Below, piece after piece: positions 1 to 12,425 of a stretch of DNA of 64,000 bases (the stretch's first letter is position 1; each line of letters begins with the position of its first letter). A program made the translations under genes and the position numbers. Below the pieces are notes generated by a model that had not been told where the DNA came from, ran no database searches, and worked only from the letters and a program-made list of their open reading frames with translations. This DNA comes from Clitoria ternatea (lineage: Eukaryota > Streptophyta > Magnoliopsida > Fabales > Fabaceae). The stretch lies in contig CM075675.1 of assembly GCA_037962975.1 (NCBI GenBank), positions 1,560,001 to 1,624,000 of the forward strand, written 5' to 3'.

Positions 1-506
1 ACTTGTTAATTTTTATTTAATATATGTTTATTTACATTTTCATTAACTTTAATACAAATTAGCCTTTAACTAATTATTAGACTAAATCAAACTTTTAAAT
101 ACATCATATTAAATCTAAAAATATAACTTATATCAGGTAAAAACTCAAGCTCAAGTCCCACAATTAATTACCAAAACCTTTTAAAGTCTAATTTAACTCA
201 GTCTATATAACAACTTAATGTTTTAAAATATTATTGTTATTTTTATATTTATTCTTCATTGATTTTAGCTTCTACGTAATTATCTAATAACATATCAAGA
301 GGATATTAGTTGAATTGATTAAATCTATGCGTGACTTGTGGTAAATCCCACACCCTATGATTATATTTTTATGTTATGCATCTATGGCCACAATATTAAA
401 GCAACATTAATATATTAATTAGGAAAAAACTTGACCACTTTAAAATAGATGATGGTGCCTCCAATTTTCCAGTGACATTTTCTCACAAAGTTACACAGAA
501 AAGAAG
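1..506. other. Upstream region of the first AKR gene
   Basis: This AT-rich stretch holds no coding sequence that I can support. It lies just upstream of the first aldo-keto reductase start codon, so it presumably contains that gene's promoter. A TATA-like run lies near 408-415, about 95 bases before the ATG, but AT-rich matches are frequent here and this one is weak. Confidence 0.4.
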
Positions 507-2873
507 ATGGGTGAAGGAAAGAAAATCCCAGAAGTGTTGCTGAACTCAGGGCACAAAATGCCAGTGATTGGCATGGGAACTTCTGTAGAGAATCGTCCAT
601 CAAATGACACTCTTGCTTCAATCTTTGTTGATGCTATTCAAGTTGGATACCGTCATTTTGACACTGCCTCTGTGTATGGGACAGAGGAAGCCATAGGCAT
701 TGCTGTGGCCAAAGCCATTGACCTGGACCTTATAAAGAGTAGAGATGAAGTTTTCATCACTTCAAAGCCTTGGAACACACATGCACACCCTGATCTTATT
801 GTCCCTGCTCTCAAGGCCTCACTAGAGTAACTATCTTATCCTCCTTCAATTTGTTTCTGTAGTAATTTCAGTGTCTTTGTGTTCACTTTTTTGAAGAAAA
901 AAAATAAAAGTCTAAGTATTAATGTTGATTATGTACTTAATGTGGTCTAGAAAGTTGAGGATGGAGTATGTGGATCTTTACTTGATTCATTGGCCAGTGA
1001 GGTTGAGACATGATCTTGAGAACCCAGTTGTTTTTACCAAGGAAGATATACTGCCCTTTGATATAGAAGGGACATGGAAAGCTATGGAAGAGTGTCACAA
1101 ATTAGGCTTAGCAAAGTCTATTGGAATTTGCAATTATGGTACCAAAAAGCTCACCCAACTGTTGCAAATAGCCACCATTCCTCCTGCAGTTAACCAGGTA
1201 TCAAAATGTGTGATTAAATTTTCAATCATGAGATCCACTTAATTGATTTTGCACATATTTATCATAAATAATGGTCTTGAACTTCTTGGTGGTTATGTTA
1301 AAATAAATTTTATGGTGTTTTGATTAGGTGGAAATGAACCCATCTTGGCAGCAAGGGAAACTGAGGGAGTTCTGCAAGCAGAAAGGAATTCATGTGAGTG
1401 CTTGGTCAGCTCTTGGTGCTTATAAGATATTTTGGGGCTCAGGAGCTGTTATGGAGAATGAAATCCTCCAAGACATAGCAACTGCGAAAGGGAAGACCAT
1501 AGCTCAGGTAACTGAAATTTATGCAACAAAACTGAACTACTTATTCATTAACTGTGGCATTAATTCAACAAGTTTCATATATACTCAGCAGAAAACAAAC
1601 TTGCTTTCAGGGGAAAAAAGTCACTACTTGTGACTTAAAAGTTAAAATCAAACAAACACTTGCAAAAGAAAAGATAATTGCATTTTAGAACCATATGTAA
1701 ACATTTTTACAATTTAAAAGAATTTTAGTTAGTTAGAAATTCACTCATTATATTATATTTGATAAGAAAAATAAGGTTAAATTGCACACTTTCGGTCCTT
1801 TTAGTTTAGACTTATGCGGTTTTAGTTTCTGAATTTTTTTTGGTTGAAATACATCTTTCTATTTTGTAAATCAAACGAATTTGGTCTTAGTCAATTTTTT
1901 CACTCTTAAAATGTTGAGGTAGATTTTATATCAATTAAGAATATGACTAATTTTAAGTTTATAAGGCTTGTAATAGAGATGTCAAAATAAGTTGAGTCTG
2001 ACAGGTCGGCTCGTCAACCCACCTAAAACAGGGTGGGGTAGGTTAGAAATTTTCATTTTGTAACGGTCTCAAAATTGGCCCGCCCTATATTTTGGTGGGT
2101 TTTTGGCAAGACGGTGCGGGTTGACCAAACAGGTTAAAGACTCAATGTTTTTTTAAACTTTTCTCTTTCATGCTATTACTTCACAGTTTACAATTCATAT
2201 CACACTTCCTTTTTTCTCTAGTTTTGATAATTTTATATATTTTTTAAGTGAGTCAACCATCAACTAATCCCTAATTAAAAACTTTTTTATAAATACTAAA
2301 AATATTTTTAAAAAAAGAATTTTTTAAAATTTTTAAAAGTTGGCACCCGCTTCTAATAGGGGACCTAACCCGCCTCGCCTCACATTTGGTGGGTTGAGGG
2401 TGGGACGGAATGGGTTGGTCCGTATTGAAATCCCTAACTTAAAACAACCTTGACTATTGAGTCACCTTTTGGGTTAAAATAGACCTCATATTCACTAAAC
2501 ACATCTTAAATGTTGAGTCATTCATATATGGTTGAGTTCTACAAAACTTGACATAACAAATGTCCATAATAAATTTGAGATATAAAAAGTTTAACCCTTA
2601 CAATCTTAATAGCCAATAGAAAGTGTAAAATCCTTAATGTTATTTCAGGTTGCACTTAGATGGGTGTACCAACAAGGGTCAAGTGCAATGGCCAAAAGCT
2701 TCAACAAGGAGAGGATGAAACAGAACCTGGACATATTTGATTTTGAGCTGAGTGAAGAGGACTTGGAGAGGATTACTCAGCTTCCACAGCGCAGGCAATA
2801 CACAGGGGACATGTGGCTCTCTGAATATGGCTCTTACAAGACCTTGGAAGAGCTTTGGGATGGAGATGTTTGA
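507..2873 (+). CDS. Aldo-keto reductase 1 of tandem array (AKR4 family, codeinone/chalcone reductase-like)
   Basis: This gene encodes an NADPH-dependent carbonyl reductase of the aldo-keto reductase superfamily, probably cytosolic; the substrate is unknown. Exons are 507-826, 951-1197, 1328-1507 and 2649-2873, joined by GT-AG introns in one frame of 323 aa, the usual AKR size. The AKR tetrad is complete: Asp52 and Tyr57 (FDTASVYG), Lys87 (ITSK) and His120 (YLIHW). The ATG at 507 gives the family's normal N-terminus. Some conserved positions differ from its two neighbours: SKPW instead of SKLW, and Cys167-Asn168-Tyr169 where the others have Ser-Asn-Phe, a position that contacts the nicotinamide in AKRs. 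Intron 3 (1,141 bp) is long because it contains repeat sequence. An AATAAA lies at 2918-2923. The enzyme class is secure; the exact reaction (ketone, polyketide or alkaloid reduction) is not. Confidence 0.9.
1974..2436. mobile_element. GC-rich hAT-like MITE in intron 3 of AKR 1
   Basis: This insertion-like block has imperfect inverted ends, TAGAGATGTCAAAA on the left and the complement of TAGGGATTTCAATAC on the right. Its flanks are rich in GGGTGGG/CCCGCC words around an AT-rich core. The ends match those of the better preserved element at 53593-54081. The flanking octamers are only partly alike (GCTTGTAA and ACTTAAAA), so the target duplication is decayed or absent. The intron assignment is firm; the superfamily is inferred from its sibling. 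Confidence 0.55.
2460..2565. repeat. Fragment resembling the TRIM element of NRDE2 intron 7
   Basis: Words such as CTTAAATGTTGAGTCA and TCTACAAAACTTGAC resemble the LTR end and short internal region of the TRIM at 30395-30746. No second LTR or target duplication is visible, so this looks like a broken piece, in the same intron as the MITE. Confidence 0.35.
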
Positions 2874-4638
2874 ATGTTAATTTCTTACAAAGAATTTAAA
2901 CTATGTTTTCAGATATAAATAAATAGATAAGAAAATTGAATAAGATTTGAGTTAATTCCACGTTATTATGGTTGGATTAAACTCAATATGACTTTAAGCT
3001 ATGCCTGTCTTGTACTACTACTGTTGTTATGGTTGGTTCTATTTTCATTTGAGGACCAAGATAGCCTCATTATTAACTTCACAAGTGTCCCTGATTGAGA
3101 CATTGGGTTGAATAAGAGAGACAAATTTGTCTGGGGTGTGGGGCTGTGGTGCCTGATTCTATCAATGAATAATTTTAAATTTTCTTACAAACTTCCTCTG
3201 CTTGCTAATTACAGAAGAAATAAGATGTCTCTTTGAGTTTGGTTTGAATAGCCATTTGGTACTGCAATTTCCTCTTGAGAATTTTTTTAAAAATGTAAAG
3301 AAATAAAATATTTGGAAAGAATCATCACCACATAAGAATATTATATAGAAATTTTAAAACTAGAAAAAAATCACAAATACGGTTAAAATCAACAATCAAA
3401 GAATATGTAAAAATATTTACAATACATAAAATTTTTCTTTCAACCATTCAATGACCGAAACACATTCACACTCTTCAAAATTTATATCTCAACATTTTAA
3501 AATATAAGTATAACAACATAAAAAAACTAGGATACCTAAAACCCCGATACATTTATTATTACAGGTGTTTCCGCTAGGTTCACCTATAAATTATCACTTG
3601 CTTCTTACTAGTTACACATTTTGAATCCTCTTTTGTATACATAAAGGAACTTAACGTGTTTTTCTTACATACACAATAACCGAAACGTGTTTCTTAATTG
3701 TTTATGCTTAACATTTTTAACATGGATAATACTATGAACAATAATCACCAATAAAATCATAATTCACGTTTATTTTATTTTTTTCTTTTGAGGTGAACCC
3801 CACAAAAAGAAAGAGAGTAAGTGTTAAGTTATGAGATTGAACTCTACTTCAAATGACAATTGCCCTAATCTCTCCATACAATTGTCTTTAAAATTTAAGG
3901 ATTGATTTATATGCTTAAAAATTTGAATATATATGTATCTTGATTATTAATTTCTTACGTGAATTTTAAATGATTTAGTTGTCTACCCTAAATTAGTACA
4001 TAGGTACATGAGTATATCATTTAACATCTCAGACAATTTCATAAAATCACAAAACTTTATGGGGGTAACTGGTAACACTTTTAACTTATAAAATCAGTTA
4101 ATAATTATAATGAATGGAAAGGGTAAATTGAATGAAGCTTTTTTTTTTTATCACAAGTTAAAATTAACTTACGCATCTACAAATTTTTTTTCTGTGACTA
4201 TCATTCAGTATATAGATTGGTTAAAAATGTACAAGTTGATTTTAATTTGAGGTAAGTTCTTTCATTTTACTTTTTAGGTATTTATCATGAACATGTTTGA
4301 CTTCTTGTTAATGCTGAAATTTAAAAAGGTATCACATTTATTCAACTAATTTTGAGATCCATGTAAATATAATTTGCACACCAACTAACACCAAAGCAAA
4401 TGTGGGTCAGGGAAAACTGGCTCAGTAGATTGAGAATGTGTGTGAATTATTGTATGTCCTTGACACATGTTTGATTCCAAGTAAACTAGGATAAAGAAAA
4501 TTCAGGGCACAGCTTGTGGTGGCTCTTGGCTTTCATTTATGTATCCCAACACATGGACACAATATTTCCACAACTCAAGTGTTAGACAACTATGAATTAT
4601 GGGAAGCTAGAAGTAACATTGACCCAACACAAGAGAAC
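2874..4638. other. Intergenic spacer between AKR 1 and AKR 2
   Basis: This is AT-rich sequence without a gene, RNA or repeat boundary that I can support. The right end should contain the 3' UTR of AKR 1's neighbour promoter region. An open frame runs in phase from upstream of the AKR 2 ATG, but the family's N-terminus begins at 4639. Confidence 0.5.
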
Positions 4639-6831
4639 ATGGAAACAAAGAGAGTCCCAGAATTGGTACTGAATTCAGGGGGAAAGATGCCAATAATAGG
4701 CCTGGGAACTGCAACACATCCTCTTCCACCACCTGAAGAACTAGCCTCGATTTTGGTTGATGCCATTCACATAGGCTACAGGCACTTTGACACTGCTGCT
4801 ATCTATGGTACAGAACAACCTCTAGGCCAAGCAGTGTCACAGGCTCTAAATTTAGGCCTTATAAAGAACCGTGATGAAGTGTTCATCACTTCAAAGTTAT
4901 GGAACACTGATGCCCACCATGACCTTATTCTTCCAGCTCTCAAGACCACTCTCCAGTAAGCATAATGCTCTCTTTTCTTTTTAGTTCTTCGTTATAATTA
5001 GAGTCATCAAAATAGGACCGGTCTTATGAAGGTAGACACTGCCATGGACTAGACCTGAAAGGTTTGGATTAAATCTGAACTAAAAAATAAATGTTTTAAG
5101 GCCCAATTTTTAATTGTTGTGTTTAGAGTTTTAACAAACATAACTCACATCAGACCTCATTTGACAAGGCTAGATAAGCCCAAGTTTATTTGGGCTATGA
5201 AATTGAATGCCAATGTAGACTCAAACCCTTGCTCAACTCATTTTAACACTTCTAATAAAAACAATTATTTGGTTCTTATATTTAAGGATTGGTCTGTGTA
5301 CCTGAAAACTTTAAATTTTAGTTTCTATATGTATTTTAGTTTCAAATTTTGGTCCTGTAGGTTGTTTCTTGTATGATTTTGTAAAGTTGTCTCACATGTT
5401 AAGAAGTATACTTAGGTTGTCCTGTAGAGATTACATGTTAGACAACTAGAAGAGTTGGACAGAGCTTCACAGTAAAATTGTTTAGAAACCTTATGTTTGT
5501 GAAACTAACCTTTAATCTCTTTATTTTTTATTATTTGGGTTGGAATTTTAGAAAGCTGAAGTTGGAGTATGTGGATCTATATTTGATTCATTGGCCGGTG
5601 AGGTTGAAGCAAGGTGTTGAAGGCTTCAAATTTACAGGGGAGGATGTGGTTCCCTTTGACATTAAAGGAACATGGGAAGCTATGGAAGATTGTTATAGAT
5701 TGGGTTTGGCCAAGTCTATTGGTGTTAGCAACTTTGGCATTAAAAAGCTCACCCTACTCTTGGAAAATGCAACCATACCTCCTGCAGTTAATCAAGTATA
5801 GAAATTGAGCATAATGCATTCATTCAAGGATACTAATCAAATACACTCACTATGATATGTCATTTAGGTGGAAATGAACACATCATGGCACCAAGGGAAA
5901 CTTAGAGAATTCTGCAAAGAGAAAGGAATCAATGTGAGTGCATGGTCACCACTAGGAGCATACCAAGTATTTTGGGGTTCACCTGCAGTGATGGAGAATC
6001 CAATTCTTCATGAAATTGCTGAGGCTCGAAACAAGAGTGTAGCCCAGGTGAAGAAGCTTAATATTATATTTCAAACTGTTCTTAATGAAATTATGAACTA
6101 TCTTGAGCCACTAGGTTTTAATGCATGCCAAATACATAACAGAACATTTTGTCTTGTTTACTTTTTTAGTTACTAACAAAATACGGAGAACATCATTGTT
6201 CCGTTTCATCTCGTTACTGTTTTGATCATTTCCCAAACGTAATAGTTTTTCCATTGTTCTTGGATGAGGATAAAACAGATTTGGACTTTAAATCACAAGA
6301 TTATCCTTTCCTTACCTACAGGATTTGGACTTGTTTGAGTATTAGATTGAAACTGAGTTTTAGTTGTTAGCCAAAACTTAGATCAAGTTCTATGGATCCT
6401 TGACCAGCAAGTCTTCCAATCAATTGATGACATGTTGCCACACACTTAAAATCTATGTGTTATTATTGACTAAAGAACTTGCTGGCAAAGACATAAGAAA
6501 CCTTATCTATGTGTTTGTCCATAGTTGTTTCTAACATAACATGTGTAAGTATAGTATATTGAGATTAAAGTTATAGAGTTCAAAGTCCAACTTGGAGATT
6601 ATGCAGATAGCACTGAGATGGATATACGAGCAAGGGGCAAGTATCATTGTGAAAAGCTTCAACAAGGAGAGAATGACACAAAATCTAGACATATTTGATT
6701 GGGAACTGAGCAAGGAGGAATCTGACAAAATCAGCAAGATTCCACAACAAAGGCTCTACAAGGCAGAGTTTTATGTATCTGAAAATGGACCTTACAAGTC
6801 TTTGGAAGAGCTTTGGGATGGTGACCCCTGA
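4639..6831 (+). CDS. Aldo-keto reductase 2 of tandem array (AKR4 family)
   Basis: This is the second array member, an NADPH-dependent aldo-keto reductase. Exons are 4639-4955, 5552-5795, 5868-6047 and 6607-6831, giving 321 aa. Exons 3 and 4 have exactly the same lengths (180 and 225 nt) as in both other copies. Asp51, Tyr56, Lys86 and His119 form the catalytic tetrad. The nicotinamide-contacting motif is the standard VSNFG, and the cofactor-phosphate motif is VKSFNKER with Lys263. The protein ends in the array's shared C-terminus, ELWDGDP. The start at 4639 was chosen because METKRVPE aligns with the other two N-termini, although the frame is open further upstream. This copy keeps all canonical residues and is the most conventional enzyme of the three. 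The substrate cannot be read from the sequence. Confidence 0.92.
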
Positions 6832-7877
6832 ACAAAATCTTGTTTAAGTTTATCCAAGCATGCTTCTGGTTCTGCAAGTAACTCAAAGAAATCCGGAATT
6901 GTGACATGCAGATCATAATTTACACATCATTTGCTAATGAACATTCACTAGTAAAAATCAGAAGTTCTTGGTTTTGAAGTGTGATTCAATTTTGTCATCA
7001 AGGCAGTCTATTAATGTACAGCTGAAAAATCTATGACTTTGAGGTACCATAAGCCAGTTAAGTACATAATCTTAAACAATCCACATATTGATTTTACACA
7101 ATCACTCAAATCTTAATTTTAAAATTTAAAATTTGAATTTTTAATCAAATTTCAGAATTTAAATTTGACATGGTAGATATTTCTTAACAATATTCCTCAG
7201 GGAAAGAAAATAATTGATTTTAGGTCAGAACATAGAGGTATTAGAGAATTTCGGAAATACAATAATTTAATATATACAAATTACACTGTAAACTCTTATT
7301 TTTTAATTGTAATTTTCCATTAAAACCTTTATAACATTCCTTTATCAGAATATAAAATTCCATTATAAATCATTATTAATTTTATCACAATAAGTTTTTT
7401 CTTAAAATTCTTTATCGAAACATATTATTATAATATTTTTTTGAGACCATAAATTATTCAGCAAGGCCATATAACGATATTTGGTCCATTCATTTTAATA
7501 ATAATAATATATCTAACGGCTGCAATTAACTGGACCACCTTGGACTTGGTCCTATTATACTGAGAGTTGCATGCAGTACATTCCGAAGACACGTGTAGCT
7601 GGCAATTATCCCCTTGTTAAAAAAAAATAGGTTTTTAGTTAATTTTATTTTTTTCAAAATAATAATCGTTTTATAATTTTAAATATTTAATTAAAGTATA
7701 ATTTTTTCTTTTAATTTTACCTAGCGATAACTAGTATTCCTTCATATCTTTATATAATTGATCTGAGATATCAAATTAAGACAAATAAAAATAATTAAGC
7801 GCTAGCTAATTAAGTTTATTAGTTTTTAAAAATAAAATAAGATTCTAGTATTTTATAAATTTAATTAAATATTGATA

Positions 7878-7878
<1 letters not shown>

Positions 7879-7911
<33 letters not shown>
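7879..7911. repeat. TA dinucleotide microsatellite
   Basis: An uninterrupted run of about 16 TA units lies in the spacer between AKR 2 and AKR 3. It is likely polymorphic in length. Confidence 0.9.
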
Positions 7912-7913
<2 letters not shown>

Positions 7914-8064
7914 CTTAACTCCTAAATGCATACAAAATTATAAGATGGTTAAAATAATTAATAAGCTTAAATAAGAAAAACTTTGCACCAAAAATTTAAA
8001 TTTCTTTTTAATAGAAATTAAATCTTATAAACTTGACTATAGAACTTCTAAAATTTTCACTTAT

Positions 8065-8430
8065 AAAAGAGATAAGGAGAGCATCTCAACTCATTTTATA
8101 TTTTTTTTCTGTTCATCTTTTGTATAAACAGTTTCTAAAATTTCCATTAAAGGATATAATTGGAGTTTTTATAATTTTTCTTCGTCAAAGCAAAATAATT
8201 AAATATATTTTTTAGTTCTTATATTAACTTTAAATGATTATTTATTTTAGAGAAAGGGAGAATATAACTTATTTTGTTCCAAGTTAATAAATAATAGCTT
8301 ATCGATATGAGTTGGTTTAAGTGGTTGGTGATTTGATTCTACTATATTTATGTAACTCTATCGATTTATTGGTTTAAAGTGTTGAATTATTGTAGAATAA
8401 AAAAAAATAAGACTTAAATAAGAATTATTT
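8065..8430. repeat. Direct repeat flanking AKR 3, left copy
   Basis: About 360 bp matches 10640-11245 in the same orientation. Shared words include CATCTCAACTCATTTTATAT, AATTTCCATTAAAGGATATA and AATAAGACTTAAA. It contains a tRNA-A-box-like stretch (GTTGGTTTAAGTGG near 8310), so a SINE-like origin is possible. This copy lies about 280 bp before the AKR 3 start. Confidence 0.8.
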
Positions 8431-8710
8431 AAGTATTTAAAATTTTTTATATATCCCATTTGGTTAATTTTCCCAACTATAAATATATTTATTGTTTCAT
8501 TCCATTTTAAAATATTGTAAACGAACGAGATTAGATTATAAATTTTAGAGTAATCACAAACAACCAAAAGTTAATTTGTTGATTATAGATGTGGAAATTC
8601 AGTTAGCATAACGTGTGGATAGAATTATAGACATCATTTTGACTGCACCTAAGGAAACACTATCACAAAATTCCAATAACAATCAACACAGAACAGAACA
8701 AAAAGAAAAC

Positions 8711-10536
8711 ATGGAAGCAAAGAAAATCCCAGAAGTGATACTAAACTCAGGACAGAAGATGCCACTGATAGGCCTTGGAACCGCAGCAATTCCTCTTCCA
8801 CCAAATGAAGCTCTCACTTGCATCCTTATTGATGCATTTGAAGTTGGCTATAGACACTTTGACACTGCTTCTTTGTATGAAAGTGAGGAGGCTCTAGGAA
8901 AAGCTGTTGCAAAGGCCTTAGAGTTAGGCCTTATAAAGAATCGTGATGAAGTATTCATTACTTCAAAACTTTGGGCCACTGATGCTCACCATGACCTTGT
9001 TCTTCCAGCTCTCAAGACCTCACTGCAGTATGTATATATTACTCTCTTGTACACTTTGTTTCTCTGGTTTCTTGTTTTCTAAGTTCCCTTTAAACTGTTC
9101 AGGAAACTGGGGTTGGAGTATGTTGATCTCTACTTGATTCATTGGCCAGTGAGGATGAAACCTGAAGCCAAAGGGCATGAAAATATATTAAAGGAAAACG
9201 TCATTCCCTTTGACATGAATGGAACGTGGGAAGCTATGGAAGAGTGTTACAGATTGGGTTTAGCCAAGTCTATTGGTGTCAGCAACTTTGGCATCAAAAA
9301 GATCTCTCAGATCTTAGAAAATGGAACCATCCCCCCAGCTGTCAATCAGGTAGATATGAAGATTTAGCAAATGAAGATTGATATTTACACTGTGACGAAA
9401 CATTTGTTGATGTTTCCATTCAATTTGGTTTTAGGTGGAAATGAGCCCATCATGGCAGCAGGGGAAACTGAGAGAATTCTGCAAGGAGAAAGGAATCCAT
9501 GTGAGTGCATGGTCACCACTAGGAGCTTATAAAACATCCTATGGTTCAAATGCAGTGATGGAGAGTCCAATCCTTAAGGATATTGCTAATGCAAGACAGA
9601 AGACTGTGGCTCAGGTGCTCTTACTTTAAACTATAAAGTTTTGTGACCATAAAGTTTTAGATTCAATTACAGTAATATAGCAAAAGGTTCATTTCTTTTC
9701 ACAAGAAATAGTTGTTTGCATATTTTATTATTTGAGAAGATAAATTTTATCAGAGATTAATGCACCTTTTGTAGCCAATCTTATGCCAATCCAAAAAAAG
9801 TTATCCATATCACCATGGACCAATGCACACAAGTGCACATAGTTGAGCAGGAACTTTTTCTCTTTTGTCCTTCCACATAGCTCGAATTGGGAGACACAAT
9901 TTGCCAAAAGAAAATATGAAGTGTAACATTTCTTTATTTCTATGATTCAGTAAAAATAAAACTGAGGCATGTGTTCAATATTGACCATTTAGGAAAAGTT
10001 TCAGTGGGACTAAGTCACTGAAGCACTATCCCACAACATGAATGAGAGTTTGTATTATTTGGATCCTCTCATGTTAACAAGAATTAAGAAACATGACAAT
10101 GTCATGTTGTGAGAGAGACACAAAAATTAAATTACTAGAACCTATATATGTAGACAAATTATAATGAGACCTACTGCAATTTTTGTCGTCTTTTCTCTCT
10201 CATAACATGATGATGGCATATTCTCCACCGGCAAGAGAGGATTCCAATCCATATAAATATATTTTTGATAGTTGATGGTATTGTATCATGGGCAATGCCA
10301 TTTTAATGCAGATAGCACTAAGGTGGATACATGAGCAAGGAGCAAGTGCCATTGTGAGAAGCTTCAACAAGGAAAGGATGAAGCAAAACCTTGAAATATT
10401 TGACTGGGAACTGTGCCAAGAAGAATCACAGAAATTCAGCCAGATTCCACAGCAGAGGATGTACACTGGAAAAAGTTTTGTGACCGAAAATGGGCCTTAC
10501 AAGTCTTTGGAAGAGCTTTGGGATGGTGACCCCTGA
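8711..10536 (+). CDS. Aldo-keto reductase 3 of tandem array (AKR4 family)
   Basis: This is the third array member. Exons are 8711-9027, 9103-9349, 9435-9614 and 10312-10536, encoding 322 aa. Asp51, Tyr56, Lys86 and His119 give a complete tetrad, and the VSNFG motif is present. Two oddities stand out. The residue after the catalytic tyrosine region reads SLYES, where AKR 1 and AKR 2 have VYGT and IYGT. Arg264 replaces the lysine of the KSF motif, which in NADPH-dependent AKRs helps bind the adenosine 2'-phosphate; arginine can also do so, so activity is not excluded. The ATG at 8711 follows an in-frame open stretch but matches the family N-terminus. AKR 2 and AKR 3 share TEFYVSENGPYK-like C-terminal segments and are closer to each other than to AKR 1. 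Confidence 0.92.
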
Positions 10537-10639
10537 ACTCATTTCTAGTGACAGCAATACATCATCATGCAAACTCTCAATGAAAGGGACTTGGTTATTA
10601 ACTTTGTGTCGTAAGTAAGTTTATTTAGCAGAGGAGAAG

Positions 10640-11245
10640 GATATAATGAGAACATCTCAACTCATTTTATATTTTTCTTCTGTTCATTTATTGTCTAAAC
10701 AATTTCTAAAATTTCCATTAAAGGATATAATTGGAGAGTTTATAATTTTTCTTCATAAAAACAAAATAATTAAATATATTTTTTAGTTCCTCTATTAACT
10801 TTAAATGATTATTTTTCTAGAGAAAACGAGAATATAACTTTTTTTCAAAGCTAATAAATGATAGTTTGCCGATGTGAGTTGGTTCAAGTGGTTAGTGATT
10901 TGACTCTGTTGAATTCAAGACATTGAGGGTGTTTGATTTGTAGTTGGGGAAACGGAGTTGAGTTAAAGTGAAAAATTTAATATCAACTACAGACAATTAA
11001 AACTCCGTTGACCCGTAGGATAAAAACTTGCTTCAACTTAACGGAGAAACCTCCATTTCTTTCTCCATTGGGATGTCTCCCAAACGTCCTCATTATGTAT
11101 TTAAAAAAATCTTGTTAAGAGATATAACTCTAACAATTTAGTCCACTACCAATTCTCAACTCCAAATTTGTCGATTCAAAGAGCTAAATTATTAAAGAAT
11201 AAAAAAAAGATATAATAAAATAAGACTTAAACAAGAATTGTCGAT
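10640..11245. repeat. Direct repeat flanking AKR 3, right copy, split by a MITE
   Basis: This is the second copy of the repeat at 8065-8430. It begins about 105 bp after the AKR 3 stop codon and is interrupted by the MITE at 10925-11091. Similarity to the left copy resumes after it, ending near AATAAGACTTAAACAAG. The left copy lacks the MITE, so the MITE came later than the duplication. Confidence 0.75.
10925..11091. mobile_element. PIF/Harbinger-like MITE (short type with CGGAGTTGAG)
   Basis: This 167-bp element has inverted ends GAGGGTGTTTG and the complement of GAGGACGTTTG, flanked by ATT on both sides. Its interior shares words (GGGGAAACGGAGTTGAG, AACTCCGTT) with elements at 30991, 56489 and 57584. 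The three-base duplication and the GTTTG termini fit Tourist/PIF-type MITEs. Confidence 0.65.
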
Positions 11246-12200
11246 GTATTCATATCATATGCTGTATTGTCTTTTCCTACTTTCTCTTTTTTATCGATGC
11301 ATTAAGGATTCCTTGGCTATATGGCACCTTGAATATGGTTTCACTTACATGCAAACTATAGCTATATTGATATTCTTTGTTACTAAATTTCTGGGTTGAG
11401 ATGTTGTAGTTACTGTTAGTCTGAAAATATTAAACATCAACGATTTGGTATTTATGTCATGATCGTCTACTCTATTATTTTTTCTCTAACTATTTACATC
11501 TTGATATATTTATGTGTTATATGAACACAACAACATCACTACTCCTATGAACTGGAGTCAACTGAGGACAGCTGCACAAGCACCCTTGTATGATGCTTGT
11601 GAAAATTACTTTGAATTGTGAGTAGCAGTGGAAGCTTTAGTTATCAAAGCTTTAATTAGGTTATTCATATGTTTCTTATTGACTAAACACCATAGTTGTC
11701 CATGTCTACAGTAGCATTGGACACTTAGGTCCTCCGATTAGTAAGTTGGTTCAATTAGCCCCCTACGTCCATCATCGTCAGACAGATAGGTCCCTGTCGT
11801 TAACAGACTATAAACGTTCATTAGAGTCAACTGACATGCCTCGTTAAATGCCAACAGGGATGCCACGTATCTATGAAAACGACATCGTTTTGCTCCCATT
11901 AAATGACACATGAAACGACACCGTTTTTCTTTCTAAAAGAAGCCTTAATTTGTTGTCTTTGTGTCATTTGTGCATCGTCTTTCTCGTATTTGTCTTTCTC
12001 CCTCCTGATTCCCCAATACCCTTAATTCCCAGGCTTGAGACTATAAGCAAAGAAACCTCGCAACCCAAAACCCCAAATTCCTCGACGTGGTCGGCAAAGT
12101 TGAAGGTGCACGTCACTATGGACAAGAGTGATGAGAGATCTCGTTGAGGTTAGTAATCGCTTATGGTATTCTTTGTTTTTTGTTGTTCTCTGTTTATGTT
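11246..12200. other. Gene-poor repeat-like segment
   Basis: No gene is supported. From about 11,700 the text (for example TTGGTTCAATTAGCCCCCTA and AACGACACCGTTTT) looks like the terminal part of a larger DNA transposon, perhaps Mutator-like. I see only one end, no partner end and no target duplication. The small frame at 11950-12147 has no family features. Confidence 0.3.
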
Positions 12201-12425
12201 TAGGGTTTATTAGGGTTTAGGGTTCGTGCAATGGAAATTGAGGGTTTGAGGTTTGTGTAATAGAAATTGAGGGTCAGGGGTTGTGTAATAGAAATTGAGG
12301 GTTAGGGGTTTGTGTAATGGAAATTGAGGGTTTATGGTTTGTTTAACGGTAATTAAGGGTTTGAGGTTTCATTTTCTGTTGGGGTTTTAGGGTTTATTTT
12401 CTGTTGAGGGTTTTAGGTTTCGCTT
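12201..12425. repeat. Minisatellite with GAAATTGAGGGTT units
   Basis: About five imperfect copies of a unit near 30 bp (core GTGTAATAGAAATTGAGGGT) lie in tandem, bordered by TTTAGGG-like words. Those words resemble plant telomere repeats but are too few and irregular for an interstitial telomere tract. Confidence 0.8.

Larger units (their letters stand above)
6832..8710. other. Intergenic spacer between AKR 2 and AKR 3
   Basis: No gene is visible. The spacer contains a TA microsatellite at 7879-7911 and, at its right end, one copy of a direct repeat that recurs downstream of AKR 3 (entered separately). The rest is AT-rich without recognisable structure. Confidence 0.5.

Noticed and set aside
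922..1242. Stops and breaks between blocks of AKR homology, as in a pseudogene
   Set aside because: Every break lies in an intron with proper GT and AG borders; joined exons keep one frame in all three genes.
12201..12425. Interstitial telomere repeat
   Set aside because: TTTAGGG words are few and irregular; the real unit is a ~30-bp minisatellite.
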